From the NCBI GenBank assembly GCA_947095535.1, contig OX352774.1, forward strand, positions 213,702,965 through 213,766,964: a stretch of 64,000 nucleotides of DNA, given 5' to 3'. Below are positions 12,301 through 27,300 of this stretch, in pieces. The DNA is from Poecilobothrus nobilitatus. Taxonomy: Eukaryota; Arthropoda; Insecta; Diptera; Dolichopodidae. The notes under the pieces were generated by a model. It was not told where the DNA came from. It ran no database searches and was given only the letters and a program-made list of their open reading frames with translations. The translations under genes were made by a program, and so were the position numbers. Within the stretch, counting starts at the first letter, position 1, and each line of letters starts with the position of its first letter.

Positions 12301-15300
12301 TCAAAGTATAGGTAAATATATAAAACTATTATAATAAATAATAAAATAAATTGGATTTTATTTTTTATGTTTTTAAATGAATTTTTATTTAGTTGCGGCA
12401 TGGCAAGAGACTGGACTTATTTTACAAGTTTTTCCACTTCATGAGACTAGTGCTTTAACACGTCTACAAATGAATTGGGTTAAAAAAATTTTTGCTCCAC
12501 AACCTTTAGGTAATAGGAAAAATTTAAAAAAAAAAAATTAATTTTAATAATTTAAAAATTTTTTCAGATGATATTGCTGAATATTTTGGTGTTAAAGTGG
12601 CTTTATATTTTGCCTGGTTAGGGCATTATACATGTGCTTTAGGTGTTCCTGCCGTTTTTGGTACAATATTATGGGCCGGTTTATATGGCCGTGGACAAAC
12701 AATTAAAGATATGGGTCATGTTTTATTTTCTTTATTTAATGTTGCATGGGCTTCATTATATTTAGAAGCATGGAGACGATATTCAGTTGAATTAGCATTT
12801 CGTTGGGGTACATTATCAACACCACCAGAAATGTTAGAACCACCAAGGCCATTATTTAAAGTAAATTTAATATTTTTTTTTTTTTCATATTAATATCCTT
12901 TTTTGATTTAATTTCTATATAACTTCTAGTAATTTATTTTACACATAATCATATAGATATATATATATATGTACTCAAAAGAAATGAATTTTTATTATTT
13001 AATTTTATAGGGGCCATTAGTGGAAAATTTTGTTACGGGACATTTAGAACCAAAAGATGCCCCAATATGGAAACAAAGAGCATTTCGTTATTTTGTTAGC
13101 TTTCCTATAATAGGAGTTTGTTTATTAGTTGTTTTTATTGTGATGTTTTTAATGTTAAGATTTCAGGTAAAATATACTTTTAAAATAAATATTAAATATA
13201 TAGTAATATATTAAATAATATTCATATTCATTAAAATATTTTTGTATTAAATTAGAAATCATTGTAAATGTATATAAATATATTTTATTTTATTTTAAAA
13301 ATAAGATTTTTGTTTTTTTTTTTTTAGTAAATTAATAGGCCTCTTATTAATAAAAAAAAAAAAAATTATAATTCACAATTTTTTTAATAATTCTTTGGCA
13401 ATTTCTATTGTTATTTTTATCTAAAATTATTATTAATTATATTAGATGCCAAAAATATTATTATTTATTTTTTTTCTTAAAAATTTATTAAATCAATTGC
13501 TTATAGTTTAAATAATTAAATAAAATAATAATAAAAAAATTATTAAATATTTTAAATTAATTATTTTAAGATACATATTTTTAAAATAATTTATTACTGA
13601 CTATTATAATCTTCTTTTTTTTTTTTGTGTAGTAATGAATTTTTTAAAAATACACATCGTTTACATATGAAAGTTTTTCACTTGTTATAAAATTTGTTCT
13701 TTCCTTTTCAATAAAATCCAACATATTAATTAGTTATAATGACATATAGGCTTTCTTGTTTTGTATTATTTTCAAAACAACTTAAAAACTTAAAATCTTT
13801 AAAAATATTTTAATACTATAGGTTAAAAATCCTTTGAATTCCTTTTAATGTAACTACCAATTCAATGCAATGTAATGCGATCTGTATTCCATATCACAAC
13901 AAAATTTATTTTACCACATTTTTTTCTGAAAAGGATAATTATATTAGGATTTGATTTAATTATCTTTTTAATAGGTAAAAATAGATTATGAATTTTGCAA
14001 TTCAATAAATCATATTTCGTCTATTCCAATATTGAAAAGAAAACATACATATGTTTACTAGTTAAATCTATGGTATGTCGATCAAAGTAAAATGTTTAAG
14101 AATTTTTAAAAATCCATCAAAATATTTATGTTAATTCTAAATTCGAAAAAATTTAATGTATTATTAAAAATTTTTCGGATTATCAATTTTGACTTTTTTA
14201 AATTTTCAAATTAATTAGAATTTGAGTCTATCTAATCTGTAAATGTATTGCTATAATTTTTTTTTTTTTTTTTAGTATTAATTTTAAATAAATTTTTAAC
14301 TTAGATTGTTTATAACAACTACAATTTTTTTTTTTACTTCTCCTTTCCACTACTTCTTCTCCTTTCCATATTTAATTAGGCTTTAATTTCAGGAATTATT
14401 AGTTTCACTATAAGCCGTTTATAAGAGAGCTGTTTAGCACAACGACTATTAATAAATTCTTTATAAAATTCCATTAAAATTTCATTAAAACGAAAAATTA
14501 AGGATTTAAAATCCTTTTATAAAATATCATATAGAAATATTATCTTTTCATAACTAATGAAATGAATGATAAAAAAAATATTTATTCACTATGATGAGTT
14601 TAATGGACTAATGAATTCTTATAGAATCAATCTTTGAAATAAAATAATAACAATTTTAAAACTTTTCTGAAAGAAAACCAGGACACATTTAACAATATTT
14701 TAATTTATGTCATAATAATAAATTTCAGAAAATAATATCTACTAGATAAATTGTGCTTATTAAGTATAATAATAAAATAATTCATTTTAATAAAAAAATT
14801 AATTTTTAAAATCATATTTTTTTAATTTCTTTTTTCATTTTAAATCAATTATATCAAAAAAAAAAAAAAAAAAACTAAAAATAGCTGCTTTTGCAATTAA
14901 TTTAAAATTTTTGTTCTTAATATTTTACAATTTTATTTTCAATTTTTATTTTTTTTTTTTTTTAATTTTTATTCATTATTAATTATTTATTTTATTAGTA
15001 TTATTATTAATTGGCTTTTTGTAAATGCACTGGAAAAACCCACATATTTTTCTTTTTGTTTCTTTTTTTCATTTATTTCAGGATTGGCTCGATCATCGAT
15101 TACCTGAAACAGGATTTTTATATTGCATGTGCAATGTTAATCAGGTTCTCACAAAAAAATTTTTTTAAATTAAGATTTTTAAAAGAAATTTCTTTTTATC
15201 TTTTCAGTAGTATTATTTTTAATAATATTAATTTAAATTTTATACCCGTTATATTTTATTTTTTATTTTTTGTTTCCTATTGAAAAATTCTTTATATAAA

Positions 15301-18300
15301 AACATTCTTTATATAGATACATTTTATAGATACATCTACAATGAATTTCAAAAAATATATTTCGAAAATTTTATTTAAATAAATTTAAACATATAGAAGA
15401 AGAGTCTGTTCTGATATATTGTAATGGTGTTTTATAAAGGTATATGTACTTTATATTTTCTAATATAAGTTAAGCATTTCAAGAATTTTCATTATTTCGA
15501 TGCTAAATCACAGCTTCTGTCGTTGTCTTAGACAAGTCATTTACCTTCGGTAAAAGAAAACTATAGTAAAGAAAAAATTAAGGGCTGTCAAAAAAGCTCA
15601 TTCCCAAAATTAAAAAATATTTCATAATAAGTTTTGGGTAAAAAGTACAAAGGTATACAAAAAAAAATAAATTATAAAAAATCGTTAAAAAATTTATATA
15701 AAAATTTATTAGAAAAAATTGGGAAAACTCAAATCACACTTTCGTTAATTTTAAGGCAACCCTATATTATTAATAAATGTTGTTAAACAGAAATAAAAAT
15801 ATAATGTTGGAGTTTTAATTTTGTATATTACTTCAAAAAAATTTGGACAGGTGTTCAAAAATTGGGAATTTTCAGTTTTTGACCCCTTACAACTCTTGAA
15901 CGGGAGGCGATACAGAAATATTTTCTGAAATAACTTATACATACTTGTTTTAAGATTTAACTCGTCTCAGGTTTCCAACTTAAACCATTTGGAAGATGAA
16001 GGTAAATTTAAATACCCTATATGGAAAAACTATATATTTTTTATTTATATATCAGCATCGTTTCCAGATTAATGATATGCCATATACAACTTCTGTTATA
16101 ACAATTTAAATATAGGAGCTTTTTTAACTTTAGGCGGCTGTAGCTCCATAATGGGTGTGGCTATAGAAAAAAATTAATCCATAAAATTAATTTTTTTGTG
16201 ATACTTATTCGTAGTTAAAATTTCATTGCTTTGCAACAGCAGCTCAGCTCATTCTTCGATCAATAATCATATCAATAATCAATAAAAAAAAATTATTTTA
16301 TTTCTATTACATTATACCATTTACATTTCAATAAAAATTTTAAAAGCCCAAGCTCTCGAAGCTCTCACTCTACATTTTGCTTAAATTTTACATAAATTGC
16401 CTTTAAGGTTAACAATATTTCACAAAGCAATATGAAAGTTATATTTAAAGTCATAAAATATGACAAAATTTTAACCATAATAACCATTTTCTATAATAAA
16501 TTTGCAAAATCTTTTAAAATTCAAAATCTTTTAAAATCAAAATTGCAAAATCTTCAAAATCTTTAACGATTTTCATAAACCCTAGAGAGTTTTATATTTT
16601 TGATTATAACAAATTTTCGTCATATGAATGTTAATTTATTATACCCGTACGTATGAACAAAGTTGAAATGAGGGAATATAATAAGTTTACCATTATGTTT
16701 GTGATTTAAAGATTACGAGATAAATATGAACATATATTCTTGCACAAGATCAAATTTTAAGTCGTTTTAGCTATATACGTCAATCTCTTAACCATTACTC
16801 AAAAAATAATGGAACTAAAGGATTCTGAAACTTCTACTAAATTTTAAATTTTTCTTAGCCAGCCTAAGCATTTTTGGAGCCAGACTAAGCATTTTACAAT
16901 AGTTTAGAATATTTAAACTCATTATGAAATTGAAATTTCTATTTTTTCAATTTAAATATTCTAAACTATTCTAAAATGCTTAATCTGGCTTCAAAAATGC
17001 TTAATTTGGCTCCAAAACAAAATTTTTATATGAAACTGATCGTCTGTATAGAATTATGTAGTCTGTGGTAAATATCAGTTTCATTATTGAAGTAAAACAA
17101 ATTCGACCGACGCGTTCGAGTATAAACTTCTTCTTTTATATGAACATAAGTCTGTGCATAATTAAACTAGATAGTTGATATTTTTATTAAAACAAGTTAA
17201 ACGTTATACCGACGACTTCTGTTAAATTTGATTAAGATAACAAGTCGGGTAACCGCGAAATTTATATGCTCATATCTTGCTACTTAATAAACTTATACAA
17301 GTGAACTGAAATTTCGCAAAAGATATCAAAAGTTTTATAGCATGAACTTCTGTAAAATTTGATTGGTTTAGCGGAACGGAATCGAATAGCTATCATACAA
17401 CTTTGAAATTTACATAAATATATTTCAGTACACTATTAAATCAGATATATATTAAATTTTTTCTCGTTTTAATGGTCTTTGTTAAACGGTTCAATGGTTG
17501 TTTTCTAGAATTCTATCTTAAGAATATTGTCTAGAAAATTTCCTTTTTTTAAATAATAAATCTCAATTTTAAATCAAATACAATAAAAAATATCAAAAAA
17601 ATTGACGGTTCCCGTACAAAATCCCAAATCAGAAAATCCAAAAACATAAAATCCAAAAAACAAAATTCAAATACCACAAAAACCAAACCCCACAAAATCC
17701 AAACATGACAAAATTCAAATACCTGAAAATCCAAATCCAAAATTTTAATCTTATTCCACATTGCATATTGGATTAATTAAATAAATAAAATTAATTAATA
17801 TTTATTTTATATATTATATATTACAACAACAAGGTATTTAAAATAGTGGAGACTGCCACCGCCAAACTTCGCCAAAAACATTGCTAAATTTTGAAATCAA
17901 CTATCTCTCCTAACTGAGAATCTCACATATACATATATAAAAATATTCTGGAAAAAGCGTATAATCCTGATTAGTGTGGGAGCCTCCAAAAGCCAGTCTC
18001 ACATTTGTATCTATGAAAGTTAAGATTTTGTTATGTTTGGCTTATATGGTGTTTGGATTACCAGTGTTTGATTCATATGGTATTTGGTTTATATTATGTT
18101 TGGATCATATGCTTTTTGGATTTTATGAATTTCTGAAAATAAAAAATGTTTGAATTTTGTGGCTTTTGGATTTTGTACAATTACAAAATTGACATTTTAA
18201 AAATTTTTAATTTGATTTTCCTATAGAGTAAATTTTTGACCGAAAATGTTATAAAAAAATCAAATAATATGAATATAAAATTTAATTTTTCTCTTATATT

Positions 18301-21300
18301 TTTTATAAAATCTTCAGTCGTAATTATCTCAATAAATGTTAAGGATAAAACCTTAAGCTTTTTGTAATTAAATTTTTTACTTATTCTTTTTGCACCACTT
18401 CCACCACTGTCCAGTGACTATTTTAAAATATTGATTTTTATTTTAATTGAAGTTTTACCATTTTGAAAGTTGCTTTGAAATTCAATGTAGATCTTTAGAC
18501 ATTAGACTACCTTTAAACATTTCTCGATCTTAATTATAATTTTCATTTATTTAAAATAAAACAGCTATCTATTTAAATCTTAGAAAGTTAAAAGTAACCA
18601 TTTAAAACTTTTTGATTGATTTGATTGTATTAAGATACTTAAGATTTAAGTAAATTTATAAATTTAATTTATTTTTTTTTAAATACTTTGAATATTTTAA
18701 AAAATAATTTATTTTTTTTGGTTAATTTTTAATTATTTTTTTAAACAATTATTTTCAAAATTTATAGAAATCACAGATTATCCTACGAGCCTTATAGTAT
18801 ATCCTTAATATATATACTACTTTATTTAATTGTTGATTTTATTTTATTTGTTAAATTTAAAAAAAAAAAATTTTTATAGAAAAAATTAAAACTAAATTTT
18901 GTTAATTTTATTTCACTTCACGTATAAATTTTTTTAATAGCAAAAAAAAAAAAAAAATTTTAGTTCCACGTAGAAAATTAAATATTAATTATAGTAAATC
19001 ATACATCAGTACTGTAAAGTTGTTCTTCTCTTTAAAATTAAAAATCTTCTTTAGAAGAAAAACATTCTTGTGTAAATATTACCATTATTACCGTTTTAAA
19101 CAAAACAAAAAAACAAAAATATACACGTTTGTGTATGTATACGTATAATTTTTAGAATATTAATGTGAGAACCACAATATTGTCGCTTCATTATAAAATT
19201 AAATTTTTATTTTAATTTTGTTTCTTTTTTTAATATTTTATCAAAAACAAAAAAAAAAAAATTTTTTTTTAAATTTCTAAAATATTTTTAGAACATTTTT
19301 CGCATTTTTTAACATTTATTTAAAGTAGTTTTTTTTTGTTTTTTATTAATTAAAAAAAATCAAATCATTTTTATTTTATTTTCCTTTTTTTTTTTTGTTT
19401 TTTATTTTCTGGTACTTTTAATTTGCTGAACTCTGGTTTTTTTTTCTTTTTCTCATTTTTTATAATTATTTTTTTTTTTTTTCTAATTTGAATTTTATAC
19501 CATTTTCAATGTTAAAATGTCAATGTCAACGCATAATTTACAGGATTGGTGGGATTCAAAACTTCCTGATGGTAGCATTATATCATGTTTAAGTGTGATA
19601 CCAAAAGTTCTTTTAGCTGGTGCTATTACTCTTATGGATGAAGCATACTATAAATTAGCAGTATGGTTAAATGACAAAGGTTTGGTTTCTTAATACCTAA
19701 ATTTTTCTTTTGTTTTTTTTTTTAATTTGAATAGGTATATACAGTGAAAGTCTGCTTTAGTGAACACATATTTTTTTTATGTAATATTAAATTCTACATA
19801 GTATCAAATTTTTTAATCATATATTTACGTAATTTTTTTTATTTTAATTTTAAAAGATAGGTAACTGTTGTTTTGGTGTAAAAAATTTAATTTTTGAGTG
19901 AGATTTCATTAATTCATCAAATGACGTTTAATCTTAGTTCTATGGAAGAAATTGTCATAAGTTGAAGATGAAAAGAATAAAATGATGTCTTAATACAATA
20001 TTTTATTTAATTCCATTAAATTAAAAATATTATTTTAAAAATATATTACAATAAAAACTAATAAATATTTAAAAGTAACTTTAAATAACGCCAAAATAAA
20101 TTCATGATCAAATTTATATATTTAAGAAATTGAGGCTAAGATATGAATTAACAAAATATACTGTTAGAAAGCATAAAGAAATCAAATATTAAGACTCATG
20201 CTAAGAGTTTTTCTGATCTGGTATTTATTGTGTAAGATAAATAATAATGGTTTTATATTAGTTCGTTAAGTAATACTATATAAGCCGTATACTATTAGTT
20301 GGCTAATATTTTCCATAAATCGTTTGATGAAAAATCAGATGGAATACGGTTTTAAAACAGAAAGGAAGCTGTTATTTATAAAGTTGATTAATCTCAAATA
20401 GTAAATTAATAAAACCGTTTTTTATCTATATATGTATTACAAACAAAATGTCAGTAATTACTCTTCTACGCACTTCCACACACTTCTAGAAATGAGTTTT
20501 AAGTTGAAACCCCTTAAGTGATCTTTATATGACGGTTAGATTACAGATTTTGATATATGGAGGATAAAATCTTTTAAATATATGTATTAAACAAACTGTG
20601 GGTTAATTGTGTTCATTTAAGCAGCATTTTACTGTACTAATAAATATATATTATATAAGAAATTGTGGATTCAAAAACTGATAACAAAAATAAACAAAAA
20701 AGAATTTAAAATCTACTGATTTTATATTTCTTTCTAATGAGTTTTTTATGCAAATTTATTTTTTATGGTTTCTTTTTTTCAAACATTGAATTCTTAGGCC
20801 TACATTAAATTGTAAATTTTTATTTTTTATTTTTGCTGTAATTTAAAAAAATATACAAATTTTATTTAAAAAACTTTATAGAAAATTACCGACTTCAATC
20901 AAAATATGAAAATCATCTGATAGCAAAAGTAGCATTATTTCAATTTGTAAATTCATTTCTATCGCTGTTTTATATAGCATTTTATATAAGGGATGAAGAG
21001 AAATTAAAAGAGGTTCGTTTATTGAAAATAATATAAATGTAAATTATATTCCACAAAAATATCCTTTTTTTAAAATTAAATTTTTCGTTTTTTAATTTTT
21101 GTTTATTTATTTTGAAAAAAAAAAAAGCAATTGGCTGGTTTATTAATATCACGTCAAATAATTGGTAATTTAAGAGAATCAGCATTACCATATATGATAG
21201 AACAATGGAAATTGGCAAAATTAAGTTTTAAATTGGGTGGTGCATTAAGTCCATCACAATTACAATCAGAAAATACATGTGTTGGTAGTGGTATTGGTGC

Positions 21301-24300
21301 TACATTTGATAGTGTATTAAAATCAGCAACAACAACATCATCAGCAGCAGCATCAACAACAGCTGCAACAGCTATATTAAATCAACAACAATGTGGTACA
21401 ATAATAAAACCAAATATTGGTTTAAAAAGTAATTCAGAAGAAATATTAAATAAAAAACAACAAGAACAACAAGAAAAATTTAGAAGTAGTCAACCGTCTA
21501 TTGTTAATGGCGGTGGTGTTGATAATAATAGTGGTGGTACTGGTGCTACAACTAGTGGTATAGCAGAACAACAATTTTGTAGTAAAAGAAATATTGGACA
21601 AGCTGAAATTGAAAGTACATTAAATAAGGTAATTAATAAGTAACTATAAATATAAACAGTGAGCAATACATTTAAGAGTTTTAATTAAAATATTTTAATT
21701 TAAAACTAAAAAAATGTTATATAAACAAAAAAAAAAAAAAAAAATAGGTTTTTAAGTATCTGTAAGATCAACAAAAAATCCAAAAATAATATTAAAACGC
21801 CTACGACATTTGCATACAGAATTTAGTTTTTTTTTTTTTTGTTTTTTAGATGCAAATTAACTGGTATTTTAAGTATTATTTAAACAAATCTAAATTAAAA
21901 CTATACTGTAGTTAAGTTCAACTATAGGATATTAAAAATCCAAATATCTTAAAATTTTTCAACTATATAATATATACTTACAATATGACTTATTGTACTT
22001 GTGTATTTATTACTTATGTACAATATACAATATGACTTATATCTTTGCCAAAAAGTAACTGTGCTCTATTCAGACTTCATGATAACAATAAAACATTAAA
22101 CCATTGACTTCAACATCAATCTCTGCCGATTTGTATAGAAACTTTTTGGTAATGAAATCGAATTCTTGTTTTGTACAAAGGTTTAAAATTTGATGACATT
22201 TGAAATCATTCATGAATACCATTTTCTGATATATTTAGGTGATCCTCTAACCGAAATTAATACTTGACACTAAACGAATCTGCTGGTCTTAGATTAAAAT
22301 AAGACTAATCTCAGAAGTTTTGTTTAATATTTGGAAAATTTTCATTGAATACATATATTGGGGTATACATATATAAATATTATTTTAAATATTCTTCTGA
22401 TATTTTGGATAGGATGTGGTGTGATTTATGTAAGAAAAAATTAAAAAATGTTTCTTTCATTAAAGAGGGTTTTATATATATATAAATAAAATACCCTATA
22501 AAACTATCGAGCCTATGATACGGATACTTTCAATCAACTCAACTTTTTAAATCAACTGAATATCTTGCGTAAGCAAGCCATTATTACAATTGTTATAAAT
22601 ATTGTTATGAATAAAAAATTGATTTTGTAAGACAATTTTTAAAATACAAAAAGTTTTAAATTATTCATTGTACATATTTATAAAGAGAATGTACAAATGA
22701 ACAGAGAAAAATAAAAATTAATTTTAAATTTTTTTAAATTACAACATCACAAAACAACACTCAGGGGTATAAACGCCACAAACACGCGTATTTGCGTTGC
22801 AAAATTTTTTTAAAGCATACAATATCCTCACACTGATACAAAACTCGGCAAAAAAAGAAATTCTTTTTTATTTCTGTTTCCACTTTTATATTAATTTTAT
22901 GTTTGTTTAGAAAAACAGGAATAGAAAACAATAACAAAAAAAAACAAAAAAAAAGATAATAGAAATAAAAAAAAAGAAAGGATGTCTATTTTTTTCTCTT
23001 GAGTTTATCACACGTTTCATATGGCACTTTAGCAAAAGTTCATCTTCAAAATAGAATAAAACCACATGATACATTTAATGAATCAAAAGGAAAATATATA
23101 GAAGATATTATGTAAATCCAATTGTTTTAAAAGGCGCTCATTTCCAAAATGATAATACAAAGCGTTCTTGCAATTATTTTTTTTTATAAAATTTTATGAT
23201 TTTTCTTGGAATTTTTTGTGTAGGAAAAATAATCAAAAATCAATAGGTACTTTCTCTTTCTAGCTGAAGTATTGATTGCCAATCGACTTCAACATATACA
23301 TTGTTATTTTTAAGTCAGAAGGACAGCACAATGTTTTACTGAAATAAAAATATAATATTTGAACTTTAATTTTAGCATTGTCGCATAGAAAATTATAGAG
23401 CCTTTAATTTTCAGGGATGGCTGTAAATGTCGTAAGGGGGGAATTATTTTTACGACGTGTGTGTGATTCGAACTCACATTTCCTCGGTGTTTACAACGTA
23501 TTTCATACCCATTAGGCCACCAAGACCTCAATTAATTTCAAATATTCTTTTCTTAAAATGTCAAACTGTATGTGTTCAAGAAATTAGAAGGTTTTCAATT
23601 TTGAAAAGCATTCATATAGCAGTAAATTTAAATGCCAAATAATAAAAACATTATTATGCCTTTATTTTTAAAGTTTATAAATATGTATTTATAAAGTAAC
23701 AGAAACTTCCTGTCATAAGACTTTTTCGGATTAGAAAAGTATTAAATACAACTTAAGACATAACCTAAAACAAATTTATCTCAAACAGTATAGAAATTTT
23801 GTAAACGAACAAACCGAGGGACGAATAAATTAATAAGTAGATTTTTGAATTTTTTTTGAAAATGTGCTAAAAAAACAAACAATGACAAAGTTTATATTTA
23901 CAAGCATATAAAAGTTTAATCTAAACAAACTGTAGTAAGTATATAGGTACATATTGAATAGATTCTATAAACAACGTATATCTAAAGATTGAAATACAAA
24001 ACAAAATTCTATTGTTAAAAATGTAATTACATTTCTGTAGAAAGAAAAACAGTTTCAAAACATTCCATATAGAATTTTTTCTACTTTGGAACATTTAACG
24101 ATCAAGGAAAATTTTTAAATATCGTAAAATAAAGATACTTCTAATAAAATTAAATATTTTAAAAAATCAAAAAAATATATTACAAATGGCACTTAATTAT
24201 TTTTCCAATTTCATCCAACAGTTTTTTTTTTATTAAAACTTTTAATTTTTTTTCTTTTCCTTTTTCTTTTAATATCCTTTATCATTTAGTATGATGGAAC

Positions 24301-27300
24301 ATTTTCAGATCATTTAGAAATGCTTGTACAAATGGGTTATGTTGTATTATTTTCGGCAGCATTTCCATTAGCTGGTCTTTGTGCAATTGCAAATAATTTA
24401 TTAGAAATACGTTCAGATGCTTTTAAATTGGCACATGTTCATCAGAGACCATTTGGACAACGTGTTGCTAATATTGGTACATGGCAGAATGCATTAAGTG
24501 TATTAAGTTTAGCTGCTGTTATTGTTAATTGTGCTTTAATTGGTTTATCTGGACAAGTATCACGATTATGGCCAGGATTAACAACAGCTCAAACAATAAT
24601 ATTGATTGTAGCATTAGAAGTAAGTTAAAATAAAAAATAAAATAAAAAGAACAAAGAAGATGTATAAAAATAAAAATCATAATGTTTTTTGTTTTTTTCT
24701 TTTTTAATTTTCTTTTATTTCACTTTCTTTTTTTTTTTTTTTTGTTTTTCTTCTTTTAATAGCATATAATGTTAGGATTACGTTCTGCTTTAACATGGTT
24801 ATTACCAGAATTACCATCATGGTTAGCTGCAGAAATAGCACGTGCTGAACATTGTAGACGTGAAATGCAAGTAAAAGGTACTTCACCACGTCCAACACCA
24901 CCATCACCGCCTTCAACAACATCAGTATCACAACAGATGACACCAGCTGACTTGGCAACAACAAATGATGAATCAATGGAAAGTCAAATAATGGATGAAG
25001 ATAATCCCATATATATACAACAACAATTAGATGAAATACATGCAAAATTAGTACAAGAAAGTTTACAAGCTGAATTGAATATGAATGAGAATATTAAAGA
25101 AAAAGATTCATCACCAGATTCACCACCATCACAGGTTTTCTTTTTTTTATTTAATCTATACATGTACATTATAATAGTAAAGATACATAAAAATATATGT
25201 ATAAAATATAAAATTTTTAAATTATATGGTATACTTTATATACATAGATATTTTATTTTTGTTTTTTTTTGTATATTACAGACAAGCACAATATTAATTC
25301 GACCATTACATGAATCGACACCACCAAATGGCGGTGATTTAATGCATAATCTTCCATATGATCTTCAAGCATTACCTGGGTAATAATAGAAAATTCTTTT
25401 ACTTAAAATAATTGAAATATATGTATAAATATACCACTTATATATATAATTATTATACTTAATATATATATATATATATGTTATATAGGTATATATTATA
25501 TTATTTCTTAACTTTTATATTTATATTTTTAAACATTTTGTTTTTCTATTTACATAATTATCTTTTCTCTTATTTAATTTTTCTTTTTATTTTAAAATAC
25601 ATTAAGAATTTAATTACATACTATTGAAATAAATTTTAATTTTTTTAATCTATATGAAATATTTATTATTATTATTATTTTAAATTTGAAAAATTAAACA
25701 TAAATAATTTGCTTTAAAATCAATGAAAATTTTGTTTAAAGAAAAGATTCCGCTTGTTATATAGAGGTTCTAACTACTAAAATACTATTTACATTTTAAT
25801 ATAAACTTTTTCAAAATGGCAAAAATTTTTTTTTTGAAAATTTGGCGTCCGCGTCCTCATGTAACTCTAATCCGAACTCATGTAATTCTAATCCGATTAG
25901 AATGCAATTTAGTGCAGAGGTTAGTGTTGCGATTAGGACTTCTGAGAAATGTTGCTGAACTTTGATGCAACATAAAAAAGTTGCCAATTGATGTTGATGT
26001 ATCATGAAAATGTTTTTAGCTTCAGTGGATCCGCTCTAAAGAATCCGAAAACGAAAATTATTTGATATGTTCTAGCTAGAGCACATAATGATTGTCATAC
26101 GATTTAATGAAATTTGGTAAAAATATTACCCTTACGATATATTTGATGCTAAAATAATTTGAAGCTGGAAACTTAAGTGGGTCGTAATCCCAACTATTGG
26201 GGCTTTAAATTAAAATTATAATAAAATCAAAAGATTTTAAAATACACTCTTACCAACTTGAAAATTAGGTAAAGTATGTTAGAACCAAAAACAGGAACAG
26301 TTTTCACCCTTCACCACCCCAAAGATAGATGAGGAGTTACATTCCTAAACCAAGTTACTGCCCTTCTACGGGGGACTTTTTTTTTTTTTGCAAGATAATA
26401 GTATCTTGTATTCAATTTCTATTATTAATTTAATCAGCTAAAAATTTTTAACCGAAAAAAATCTTTAAAAAACCTTAAAAATATTAAAAATAGTACTACA
26501 TATAATTTATATTTAGATTAACTTATTGAGAATAATTAAGCCTTATATGTGAAGCCTTTGTTCTAACATATATGTAAAGGAAGTATAACTATACAACGTT
26601 TTTAAAGAAAATTGTTAATTTGAGTTTTGAGATGCCAGTCGTATTTGTGATAAAAAGGTCCTTTTAGAATTTGTAATCGAATTTTAACAAACTATAGAAA
26701 TTTGTCAATGTCAATTGGCCAATTATTAAAGTTCTATTAAACCAAGTGGAATTATAGCTTATTTTTTTTTTGTCAATAATTTAAATTTAATTTTTTTCAA
26801 TATTTAAAATGCTTTTATTTTAATTTTTATTTTTTATAAAACGCCTTTAAAAAAACGTTAATGTCCATAAATAACTTTTTGTGTCATTATTTATAAAACC
26901 ATAACAGCTAAAATTTAAATTCAATTAAAATTAAATGTTTGTTTCTATATTCATAATGATAATTATCACATCAGATAATTTTAAAGCAAATTATTAAATA
27001 AATTGGAAAAAGTTTTTATTTTATTTAAAATTTTTATTATGGGAACGTTGCTTTTCTATTAAATTTTAACTTTTTAAATTTTGAATCTATAAAAAAAAAT
27101 TTTTTTTAATATTTTTCTTGTTATTATTTCCCTATTTATTTTTTTTTTAATTGTTTATAACAGCTATTAAAAGATAAATATTTTGTAAAATATTTTTAAA
27201 AAATAATATGTACATATATATTTTCCAATATTTTTTTTAATATTTTTCCAATTTTTCTTTTTTTCTGTTTAAAATATATTTCTTTAAATCAAATACTAAA

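Larger units (their letters stand above)
13167..19543 (+). other. Ano8 intron, 6.4 kb, hosts cassette exon and several repeats
   Basis: Contains the 63 bp cassette exon (15082-15144), an eroded Helentron-like copy (about 15590-16250), a foldback (16856-17012), a partial SINE-B tail near 14380, an element with AAATCCAAA-type inverted arrays (about 17600-18180), and long A and T runs before exon g. Confidence 0.75.

Noticed and set aside
24704..25045. 113-codon frame on the minus strand
   Set aside because: It is antisense to Ano8 exon k, whose coding on the plus strand is strongly supported; Leu/Val-rich composition is the mirror of CAA/ACA-type codons.
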